Of a DNA stretch of 18,816 bases, positions 6,712 to 13,124 are shown in pieces (position 1 is the first letter of the stretch; every line of letters begins with the position of its first letter). This stretch comes from VRUE01 sp044867925. Lineage in GTDB: Bacteria; Actinomycetota; Thermoleophilia; Solirubrobacterales; 70-9. The notes below the pieces were generated by a model, which was not told the origin of the DNA, made no database searches, and saw only the letters and a program-made list of their open reading frames with translations. The stretch covers positions 1 through 18,816 of the forward strand of contig JBIOVV010000005.1 in the NCBI GenBank assembly GCA_044867925.1, written 5' to 3'. The position numbers and the translations under genes were made by a program.

Positions 6712-7344
6712 TCAGGCGTGGATTGGCGTCGACTCCGGGCCCGCCGCCCGGGGCGCGAAGAGGTGCGAGGAGGGGATGCCGATCACCTCGCCTTTGAAGC
6801 GCTTCTCGTGGCCGTAGACGACCCAGGTGGTGTCGATTTCGCCGATGTCGAGATCGAGCCGCAGCTCCTCCGCGTGCTCCTCGACGTGCTCCATGTGGGT
6901 GAGCCCGGAGTCGTAGTCGCCACGCAGCAGGCCCTCGCCGACGACCGGCTTGGAGACGACGTCGATCACCTCCTCCCACTGGGAGAGGTCGACGTAGCCC
7001 TTGGTCGCCGGCACGATCCCGATCGAGCGCGGCGCCTCGACGTCCTTGCGGCTGAGCAGGACCAGGTGCTTGGTCGGGTAGATGAAGGTGTCGACGACGA
7101 AGATCTCGGTCCAGTGCTTCTCGGTGATCTCGTGCACCTTGGGGTGGGCGCTGCACTGGACGAGGAAGCCGTTCGGAGTTTCGCGCAGCATCTCCAACCC
7201 GACGAAGAAGTCCGTGATCAGCTCGATCCGGTAGCTCTCAACGCCTTGGAACTCGAGATAGCGCTGCACGGCTCGCTCGTGGCAGGTCCCCCCGGGCCCG
7301 AGCGTGATCACCGTGACTTTGTCGGCCTGGGTCGCAGCCATCAT
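6712..7344 (-). CDS. Prephenate dehydratase-like protein of unknown function
   Basis: A 210-residue soluble protein. The N-terminal ITLGPGGTCHERA (residues 13-25) resembles the GPxGT(F)S..A signature of the prephenate dehydratase/periplasmic-binding type 2 fold, as also seen in bacilysin BacA-type decarboxylases. The central VVDTFIYPTKHLVLLSR and the later GIVPATKGYVDLSQWE fit the same two-lobed fold. The dehydratase TRF catalytic motif and an ACT domain are absent, so it is not an ordinary PheA. It is 29 nt downstream of the FAD monooxygenase and probably in its operon. Starts at 7344 and 7341 are both possible, with no clear Shine-Dalgarno. The reaction is unknown; binding or decarboxylation of an aromatic precursor is a guess. 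Confidence 0.75.
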   Translation of the reverse strand: MMAATQADKVTVITLGPGGTCHERAVQRYLEFQGVESYRIELITDFFVGLEMLRETPNGFLVQCSAHPKVHEITEKHWTEIFVVDTFIYPTKHLVLLSRKDVEAPRSIGIVPATKGYVDLSQWEEVIDVVSKPVVGEGLLRGDYDSGLTHMEHVEEHAEELRLDLDIGEIDTTWVVYGHEKRFKGEVIGIPSSHLFAPRAAGPESTPIHA

Positions 7345-7373
7345 CGCTCAGCGTAGCGAGTGAACAGGAATCC

Positions 7374-8648
7374 TCAAGCAGTGGAGGGACGAAGGCGCCG
7401 CCGCGAGCCGCGCGCGTGGCGCGCGTTGACCGCGATTGCTCGGGGCAGCATCGAGGCGAACGCACGGCTGGGGCCGATGCAGCGCGTGCCGAAGGCGTCG
7501 AAGGTTTCCGCAACCCGCCGATCGCGCGCGGCGGCGGAGAAGATGAGCCGCTCTCCGGCGCTCATCTTCCTGCCGCTCGCGTACTCGTTGATCAGCGTCG
7601 CGTGCCCGCGCAGGCCACGCCGGTGTCGCCGCCGGTAACGACTCAGGCCGTCCTGCAGCGCCGCTTCGCCGCGCAGGGCCGGCGCGACGCTGTCGGCGAG
7701 CCACTCGGCCGACTGGAAGGCCCAGCCGCAGCCGACGCCGAAGAGCGGGTCGACCGCCATCGCGGCGTCTCCCACCAGGGCAAGGCCCGGCGCCACGGGG
7801 ACCCGAACTTTGTTCGGCATCTCGATCTTTCCCAAAACGGAGCTGACCAAGCGCGAGGCCCGGATCGGCGGCGCCTCGGGGATGTCGCCGACAAAGGAGA
7901 CCAGGGCCGCCTCGGGGTCGCGGCGGAACTCCGGCAGGCGGTCCTTGGTCGGCATCGCCGCGTAGAAGACGAGCCCGCTGTCGGTGGGGAAGGCCGCCGC
8001 CCAGTTCGGGTCGAGCATCCAGATCGTGCTGGCGCCGTCCGCGGCGGAGGGAGGCCCGTCGAAATACGCCCCGTAGGCGAAGCGCCCGTGCGGCGAGGCC
8101 TTCGTCTTCACCGCGGCCAGCTCGGCGACGCGGGAGTCGCGGCCGTCGGCGCCGACGACGAGCCGCGCGGCGAGCTCGGCCTCCTCGCCGTCGCGATCGC
8201 GCACGACGACGCCGCGGACGGTGCCCTCCGCACGGACGAGGCTCTGCGCGCTGCGGCCCAGCATCAGCTCGACGCCCGGTGTCGCGGCGGCCGTCTCGCG
8301 GATCAGCGGGTCGAGCAGCTCGCGGCGCAGGTTGACCGCCTCACGGGCTTTTGCCGGCGGCGCTTCGATCCAGCCCCACGGCGTCCAAGCGCGCATCCTC
8401 GAGCGCACTCCTCCCGCCTCCATGATCGGCTCGAGTAGGTCGAGCCGCTCCAGGGCGGGCACGGCCGAGGCCTGGATGAAGTGGGAGCACATGCGCTTGA
8501 AGGCATCCGGGTCGGGTTGCTTCTCGACCAGTGCCACGCTGGCGCCGGCACGGCCGAGAGCGATGGCGGTCGCGCAGCCCGCCAGGCTGGCACCTACGAT
8601 CACCGCGTCGTACTCGGATCGATTGCCGTTGCTTTGCGTGTCGGGCAT
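7374..8648 (-). CDS. FAD-dependent monooxygenase/oxidoreductase (group A, PHBH-like)
   Basis: A 424-residue flavoprotein. It has an N-terminal Rossmann motif VIVGASLAGCATA (17-29) with an acidic residue ending strand 2 (VEK, 41-43), the mid-chain GADGRDSRV motif (166-174) typical of group A hydroxylases, and the second FAD motif LVGDAAMAVDPLFGVG (291-306). The helix after it (CGWAFQSAEWLAD) is as in the halogenase/hydroxylase superfamily. The halogenase WxWxIP motif is not evident. The start is the ATG at 8648 with GGAGG 5 nt upstream. It is divergent from the PadR gene across 70 bp, and is probably first gene of an operon with the prephenate-dehydratase-like and SnoaL-like genes. The basic C-terminal tail (GSRRRLRPS) is not part of the catalytic fold. 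Confidence 0.88.
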   Translation of the reverse strand: MPDTQSNGNRSEYDAVIVGASLAGCATAIALGRAGASVALVEKQPDPDAFKRMCSHFIQASAVPALERLDLLEPIMEAGGVRSRMRAWTPWGWIEAPPAKAREAVNLRRELLDPLIRETAAATPGVELMLGRSAQSLVRAEGTVRGVVVRDRDGEEAELAARLVVGADGRDSRVAELAAVKTKASPHGRFAYGAYFDGPPSAADGASTIWMLDPNWAAAFPTDSGLVFYAAMPTKDRLPEFRRDPEAALVSFVGDIPEAPPIRASRLVSSVLGKIEMPNKVRVPVAPGLALVGDAAMAVDPLFGVGCGWAFQSAEWLADSVAPALRGEAALQDGLSRYRRRHRRGLRGHATLINEYASGRKMSAGERLIFSAAARDRRVAETFDAFGTRCIGPSRAFASMLPRAIAVNARHARGSRRRLRPSTA

Positions 8649-8687
8649 CGGGGCCTCCCGGGGGGTCGTTCGACGGTTAAGATAAAG

Positions 8688-8720
8688 ATACTTCGCTCCG
8701 AACTATACGCTTCGAACTAT
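8688..8720. promoter_or_regulatory. Candidate PadR operator repeats
   Basis: The 70-bp gap between the divergent FAD gene and PadR gene holds ATACTTCG (8688-8695) facing CGAACTAT (8699-8706), an inverted repeat with one mismatch and a 3-nt spacer. A second exact copy of CGAACTAT lies at 8713-8720, reaching into the PadR start codon. The two direct copies are 14 nt apart. Their position over the PadR start, where no Shine-Dalgarno exists, suggests autorepression. The sites do not match the ATGT-N8-ACAT PadR consensus closely, so this is inference from symmetry and placement. Confidence 0.45.
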
Positions 8721-9240
8721 GAAAAGCAAGTCGATTCGCCTCACGTCCACCTCCTACGCCCTGCTCGCCCTGCTCGAACAGCTCGGCGAGGCGACGCCGT
8801 ACGAGATCAAGCAGGCAATGGACAAGTCGCTCGAGAACTTCTGGCCGGTCCCGCACACGACTGCCTATGACGAGCCGGCCCGGCTGGCGCAAGGCGGCTA
8901 TCTCTCGGTGCACCAAGAGCAGGGCGGCCGCCGCCGTAAAACGTATTCGCTGACCGAGGAGGGCCGGACGGCCCTTGCGGCTTGGGCTGCGGACCCGGTC
9001 GCGGCGCCACCGCAGGTGCGCGACGAGGTCATGCTCAAGGTCTTCGCCGGTGCCGATCCGCTCGTCTTCCTGGAGCCGCGCAAGGCCTACCACCGAGCGA
9101 AGCTGGCCGAGCTGCAGGGTTACCTGGACGAAGTGCGGGAGGACGATGCCTGGCATCCCTCCGAGCTCGCCCTCACGGGCGGAGTCACCTACCACCGCAA
9201 GATGCTCGAGATGCTCGACGAGCTCAGCCCGCCGGACTGA
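8719..9240 (+). CDS. PadR family transcriptional regulator
   Basis: A 173-residue PadR protein. The N-terminal winged helix spans about 10-85, with STSYALLALLEQLGEATPYEI, the recognition region HTTAYDEPARLAQGGYL and the wing GGRRRKTYSLTEEGR. The C-terminal half is the helical dimerisation domain of the longer PadR subfamily (PF10400-like, with KAYHRAKLAELQGYL). Divergent placement suggests that it controls the FAD monooxygenase operon, perhaps in response to a phenolic or drug-like ligand. No ribosome site precedes the ATG, so it may be translated from a leaderless message. Its stop is 10 nt from the convergent phosphatase gene, leaving no room for a terminator. Confidence 0.92.
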   Translation: MKSKSIRLTSTSYALLALLEQLGEATPYEIKQAMDKSLENFWPVPHTTAYDEPARLAQGGYLSVHQEQGGRRRKTYSLTEEGRTALAAWAADPVAAPPQVRDEVMLKVFAGADPLVFLEPRKAYHRAKLAELQGYLDEVREDDAWHPSELALTGGVTYHRKMLEMLDELSPPD

Positions 9241-9250
9241 TCGGCGTCGC

Positions 9251-10909
9251 TCAGCCCGAGCTGGGCCGCACGGTCAGCAGGACCATGTCGTCCCGCAGGT
9301 GCCCCTCGCTGCGTGCGATCGCGTCCTGGCGCAGGCACTCGGTCATCTCGGCCAGGTCGAGATCGGCGAACGAGTGGGCCAGCTCGCCCAGCGCGCCGGC
9401 AGCCACGTGGGTCTCGGGCGGCCCCGCCTCGAACCAGCCGTCGGTGGCGAGGACGAGCGTCTCGCCGGGGAGCAGCTCCCGCTCATGCGAAGGCAGCGGC
9501 ACGTCGGCCCAGGCGCCGAGCACCGCGCCGCCGCCGAGCTCGACCGGGCCCTCGTCGGTGACGTGGATAGCCGGCGGGTGCCCGGCGGCCGCGAGGGAAA
9601 ATCGCCAGCGCCCGCTCTCCTGTCGCAGGCGCAGCAGCAGCGCGGTGGCGAAGTCGTTGAGGCTGCGACCCTCGAGCAGCATCGCGTTGAGCTGGGACAG
9701 CAGCTCGCGCGGCTCGTCGATCTGGCGAGCGAGGCCGCGCATCGAGTGACGCAGCGCCACCGAGACCCCGGCGGCGACGCTGCCCTTGCCGGTGACGTCG
9801 CCGACCATGATCCAGCAGCCGTCCTCGCTGGGAAGGATGTCGTAGACGTCGCCGCCGATCTCCATCCCTTCGCCGAAGGCATCGAAGGTGACCGCGATGT
9901 CGAGGCCCTCGACGAAGGGGGGCTCCGGCGGCCGCAGGCCACGCTGCAGGTTCTGGGCGATGCGATCGCGTTCTTCGTAGAGGCGGGCGTTGTCGAGCGC
10001 CATCGCCGCCCGGTCGGCCAGCTCGGCGAGCAGCTGCAGGTCGTCGGCCTCGTAGCGCAGATCGGTGCTGGCGTGAAGGAAGGAGAGGGCGCCGAGGGTG
10101 GAGCCACGCGCGATCAGCGGCGCCACCGCAGCGGACTGGTAGCGCGTCTCTTCGATCAGCCTGCGGTGGTCCTCGCTCTGGACCACTTCCTTCATCACCT
10201 TCGGCGAGGTGAGGTCGCGCCAGACCATCGGGTGGCCGGCCCGCAGCACCTGCGCCACGGGATGGTCGCCGCGAGGATCGAGCGGGGCGCGCCTGCGAAT
10301 CCCTTCGAGCGCCGCCGCGGCCTCCGGGCTCTGCGCGCCGACGACGCTGTCGCCGATCCAGCCGTCGCGCCGGACGAAGTCGAGAACGCAGAACTCGGCC
10401 AGCTCCGGAACCGCGGTTTCGACGATCGTCTTCGCCGTGCGGTCGAAGTCGAGGGAGGCGTCGAGCCCGCCGGTCGCCGCGGCGAGGAAGTCCTGGGCGC
10501 GCCGCCGCCGCTTTTCCGCCGTGACGTCACGGGCGATCACCGATGCCCCGACGATGCCGCGCTCGGGATGCTCGATCGGCGAGATCGTCAGCGAGACGTC
10601 GATCCGGACGCCGTCCTTGCGGATCCGCTCGGTGTCATAGGTCTCGACCCGTTCGCCGCTCTTCACCCGGGCGAGGATCTCGTGCTCCTCGTTTTTATGG
10701 TCGGCGGGGATCAGGAAGGAGATCGGGGAGCCGACGGCTTCGGACTCGGTGTATCCGTAGAGGCGTTCCGCCGCCGGGTTCCAGGAGGTGACGATGCCGT
10801 CGAGGTCCTTGCTCAGCACCGCATCCTGGGCGCTTTGCACGACCTGGGCAAGCCGGTAGAGATCCTCTGCGGCGATGCCTGCACTCGTCTCGGCGCGGGG
10901 TGAGCTCAC
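9251..10909 (-). CDS. PAS-GAF-SpoIIE/PP2C phosphatase (RsbU/RsbP type)
   Basis: About 552 residues in three modules. A PAS domain (about 18-134) carries GIVTSWNPAAERLYGY and ends in the PAC-type ASVIARDVTAEK. A GAF domain (about 150-310) follows. A linker helix LYEERDRIAQNLQRGLRP leads to a SpoIIE-type PP2C domain (about 335-548). Metal-binding motifs are intact: GGDVYD, VGDVTGKG, ATDGWFE and LRDDMVLL, plus AAGHPP. It probably dephosphorylates an anti-anti-sigma factor in response to a small ligand, redox or light cue read by PAS/GAF; no such target is in the window. The GTG at 10909 follows an in-frame TTG at 10912, and either could be used. It has no membrane segments, so it is cytoplasmic. 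Confidence 0.93.
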   Translation of the reverse strand: MSSPRAETSAGIAAEDLYRLAQVVQSAQDAVLSKDLDGIVTSWNPAAERLYGYTESEAVGSPISFLIPADHKNEEHEILARVKSGERVETYDTERIRKDGVRIDVSLTISPIEHPERGIVGASVIARDVTAEKRRRRAQDFLAAATGGLDASLDFDRTAKTIVETAVPELAEFCVLDFVRRDGWIGDSVVGAQSPEAAAALEGIRRRAPLDPRGDHPVAQVLRAGHPMVWRDLTSPKVMKEVVQSEDHRRLIEETRYQSAAVAPLIARGSTLGALSFLHASTDLRYEADDLQLLAELADRAAMALDNARLYEERDRIAQNLQRGLRPPEPPFVEGLDIAVTFDAFGEGMEIGGDVYDILPSEDGCWIMVGDVTGKGSVAAGVSVALRHSMRGLARQIDEPRELLSQLNAMLLEGRSLNDFATALLLRLRQESGRWRFSLAAAGHPPAIHVTDEGPVELGGGAVLGAWADVPLPSHERELLPGETLVLATDGWFEAGPPETHVAAGALGELAHSFADLDLAEMTECLRQDAIARSEGHLRDDMVLLTVRPSSG

Positions 10910-10943
10910 CAACCAAAGCTACCCCAGGTCGGCGCCGGGTCTC

Positions 10944-11384
10944 CTATTCCTCCGCCTCGAGCATGAACATCTCGATCGCCACGTCGGGGGCGACGTGGAC
11001 CTGGCTCATATACGCGCACACCCGCCTCCCCGTCGCCTCCTCCACCACGGCGGTGAAGTGCTCCTCCATCGTCGTCTGGAAGGTGCGGCGGAAGGCTTCG
11101 ACCGCTTCGCTCTCGCCGCGCGAGAGCAGCGTTCGCTCGACCGTGGTGAAGCCGTTCCAGAGCACACAGACGACGAGGTCCTCGATTGCGTGGGCCTTGA
11201 CCCTGGCGGGCCCGCGTCCGTAGAAGCGCGTGTGCAGCTGCGCGAGGCCGTTCGATATCGCTGCGAGCGCCTCCCCGTCGGGGTGCCCCGAGTTCAAGCC
11301 GACTCCTTCTCCGCCCCTCTTGGCCACGGTCGTCGAAGAGGAAGAGTTGCGGCGAGCCCCTCCGGCGTTCCCAGACGGTACCAC
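10944..11384 (-). CDS. MpsC/DUF2294 family protein (paralog B)
   Basis: A 146-residue protein. A low-complexity N-terminal stretch of about 37 residues (Gly/Ser/Arg-rich) precedes one DUF2294 domain containing LHTRFYGRGPARVK, FTTVERTLL and VHVAPDVAIEMFML. Start is the GTG at 11384 with GGTAGG 9 nt upstream. It sits 34 nt upstream of the PAS-GAF-PP2C gene on the same strand, so the pair may be cotranscribed. This would link an MpsC-type protein to a stress-signalling phosphatase, an inference from position. It is divergent from paralog C across a gap of about 220 bp. Residue patterns place B, C and D closer to each other than to paralog A. Confidence 0.87.
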   Translation of the reverse strand: MVPSGNAGGARRNSSSSTTVAKRGGEGVGLNSGHPDGEALAAISNGLAQLHTRFYGRGPARVKAHAIEDLVVCVLWNGFTTVERTLLSRGESEAVEAFRRTFQTTMEEHFTAVVEEATGRRVCAYMSQVHVAPDVAIEMFMLEAEE

Positions 11385-11603
11385 TAGAAACTACCTACCC
11401 ATCGAGTTAGTAGGCTGAAGCTCCGACCTAACACACGGGCCAGCGCGCATGACTTGGAAGAGCTGACCGGGTTGCGGGGGATCTAGATCCAACGCCGCTC
11501 GTGCAGATTCGCGTGAGGAGCGATTGAGGTTGGCGACTCTGTCGAACCCTAAGCCCGCGGAGCTTTCATCGTCGGAAAAGAGACACCCAGAGGAGGCCAC
11601 GCG
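11385..11603. promoter_or_regulatory. Divergent intergenic region with a start-deciding ribosome site
   Basis: This gap between MpsC paralogs B and C is less GC-rich than its surroundings and must hold both promoters; I cannot assign clear -35/-10 pairs. It contains an imperfect 20-nt palindrome at 11411-11430 (TAGG..AAGCT..CCTA, 14 of 20 symmetric positions). At its right end a near-perfect Shine-Dalgarno AGAGGAGG (11589-11596) lies 7 nt before a CTG at 11604 and 28 nt before the first ATG of paralog C, favouring the CTG as start. Confidence 0.5.
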
Positions 11604-11939
11604 CTGGTCGAGCTTTCAAACGCGATGGTCGCCCTGCATCGCGAGTACTTCGGCCGGGGACCGGGTGCCGCAAAGAGCTTCGTCAACGACGAGATGGTCG
11701 TCTGTGTGCTCAGCGATATCTACACGGCGGTGGAGCGCACCCTGATCAACGCGGGACAGGCCGAGCACGTTCGCCGCACCCGCAGCCTCCACCAGGAAGC
11801 GCTCGAGGACGAGTACAAGGTCGGTGTGGAAAAGATCATGGGCCGCCCGGTCGAGGCGTTCCTAAGCGTCGTTCACGTCGACCCCGACATCGCGATCGAG
11901 GTCTTCCTGCTCGGCAAAGATGAAGAACTCCAGGGCTAG
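11604..11939 (+). CDS. MpsC/DUF2294 family protein (paralog C), probable CTG start
   Basis: A 111-residue single DUF2294 domain with LHREYFGRGPGAAKS, YTAVERTLI and the C-terminal VHVDPDIAIEVFLLG. The first ATG in frame is at 11625, but starting there would cut the first conserved helix. The CTG at 11604 has AGAGGAGG at ideal spacing and gives an N-terminus (VELSNAMVALH) that aligns with LVSQLSREIVQLH of paralog D. No ATG/GTG/TTG exists between the upstream in-frame stop (11550) and 11625. The last 78 nt overlap the 3' end of paralog D on the opposite strand. Its function is unknown; the family name comes from staphylococcal MpsABC, whose other components are not here. Confidence 0.83.
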   Translation: MVELSNAMVALHREYFGRGPGAAKSFVNDEMVVCVLSDIYTAVERTLINAGQAEHVRRTRSLHQEALEDEYKVGVEKIMGRPVEAFLSVVHVDPDIAIEVFLLGKDEELQG

Positions 11940-12272
11940 GTTTGCCTCGATGTCGACCTGGCTGAGGAAGACTTTGACGCTGCGGCCTGTGACCCGCTCG
12001 ACGACGCCGATGAACTCGTCCCCGACCGCTTCCTGGAACTTCTTGCGCGTCTCGCTGACGTGCTCGCTGGAGCCGGCGCCGATCAGCGTGCGCTCCGCCG
12101 TGGTGAAGATCTCCTCGAGGATGCAGACCGCGTAGTCGTTCTGCAGGTAGCTGCGTGCCTTGGTCGGCCCGCGACCGTAGAGGCGGGCGTGCAGCTGCAC
12201 GATCTCCCGCGACAGCTGAGAGACGAGCGCCCCGCGGGCGGCAGGGCTTTCTTGAGGGTCCGGACGATCCAC
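11862..12272 (-). CDS. MpsC/DUF2294 family protein (paralog D)
   Basis: A 136-residue protein with one DUF2294 domain: LHARLYGRGPTKARSYL, FTTAERTLIGAG and VDIEANLALEFFIF. A 16-residue tail rich in Asp/Val (DRDVGVDVNDA) follows, beyond the domain. The GTG at 12272 is chosen because AGGAG (12280-12284) lies 7 nt upstream; a longer TTG form from 12314 would add a basic leader with no ribosome site. It converges with paralog C. The overlapped 78 nt encode the end of the conserved domain plus this tail on one strand and the conserved end of C on the other, so the tail may exist only because of the overlap. Confidence 0.86.
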   Translation of the reverse strand: MDRPDPQESPAARGALVSQLSREIVQLHARLYGRGPTKARSYLQNDYAVCILEEIFTTAERTLIGAGSSEHVSETRKKFQEAVGDEFIGVVERVTGRSVKVFLSQVDIEANLALEFFIFAEQEDLDRDVGVDVNDA

Positions 12273-12542
12273 GCGACGGCTCCTGTAGGTGTTTCTTGAG
12301 CGAGAGGTACGCAAAGCTCTTGCGCCCGCTTACCGCTGCGGAGCCGTTTGCCCTGGCTTCGTATGTCTCGCACCCTGCACGCCGGCCTGCTGACCGTCGT
12401 GCCTGGCTGACGCTCGGCGCCGCCAGGGCACTCGAGCGCGAGAAGCATAGCGGTGGCGCGCGCGAGCGGGCGAGGTGTCGATCTCATGACTGCCCATTCG
12501 TCGTAGGGGTAGAGATTCGACAACGAGCAAAGGAGAGGCACC

Positions 12543-13124
12543 ATGGGCAAGATCGTCGTCACCGAGTTCGTATCCCTCGACGGTGTGATCGAGGACCCCG
12601 GTGGATCGGAGGGCTACAGGCGCGGTGGCTGGACCTTCGAGATCGATCGCGGCGAGGAGGGCGACAGGTTCAAGCTCGACGAGCTGCACGAGGCCGAGGC
12701 GCAGTTGCTCGGCCGGGTCACCTACGAAGGCTTCGCCGCTGCCTGGCCCGAGCGTGAGGAAGATCCCGGCGGCTTCGCCGAGAAGATGAACTCGATGCCG
12801 AAGTACGTCGTCTCCGCGACCCTGCAGGAGGCGAGCTGGCGCAACTCGACGATTCTGCGCGGCGAGCTCGCCGACGAGGTGGCGAGGCTGCACCGCGAGA
12901 TCGACGGCACGATCCTCGTCGCCGGCAGTGCCCAGCTGGTCCAAGGGCTGCTCGAGCACGGCCTGGTCGACGAGCTGCGCCTGATGGTCTTCCCGGTCCT
13001 GCTCGGCGCGGGCAAGCGCCTCTTCGGCGACGTCAGCGAGAGGAAGCCGCTGCGCCTGCTCGACTCGAAAACGGTCGGCGACGGAGTCGCGATCCTCACC
13101 TACGAGCCGGCGGCGAGCTCCTAG
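12543..13124 (+). CDS. Dihydrofolate reductase family protein (RibD C-terminal-like)
   Basis: A 193-residue protein of the DHFR/RibD-C superfamily (YwjB/YyaP type). It has the N-terminal strand and loop EFVSLDGVIEDPGG (8-21), the LLGRVTYEGFAAAWP helix region (55-69), the NADPH-binding-like ILVAGSAQLVQGLLEHGLVD (125-144) and LMVFPVLLGAGKRLF (146-160). It is probably a cytoplasmic NADPH-dependent reductase, but the substrate is unknown; most family members are not folate enzymes. The start is well supported by AAAGGAGAGG just upstream of the ATG. Its TAG shares the palindrome CTAG with the stop of the convergent fusion gene, so the two genes end on the same four bases. Confidence 0.9.
   Translation: MGKIVVTEFVSLDGVIEDPGGSEGYRRGGWTFEIDRGEEGDRFKLDELHEAEAQLLGRVTYEGFAAAWPEREEDPGGFAEKMNSMPKYVVSATLQEASWRNSTILRGELADEVARLHREIDGTILVAGSAQLVQGLLEHGLVDELRLMVFPVLLGAGKRLFGDVSERKPLRLLDSKTVGDGVAILTYEPAASS

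Noticed and set aside
8975..10903. A 642-codon plus-strand open frame over the PAS-GAF-PP2C gene
   Set aside because: It starts inside PadR in another frame, has no domain motifs, and lies antisense to a gene with intact catalytic motifs.
11411..11430. Palindrome between MpsC paralogs as an operator
   Set aside because: Only 14 of 20 positions are symmetric and no regulator gene is adjacent; kept as a note, not a feature.
12273..12542. Possible small genes in the gap before the DHFR-like gene
   Set aside because: Open frames here are antisense or Arg-rich shadows without ribosome sites; the gap more likely holds two divergent promoters.
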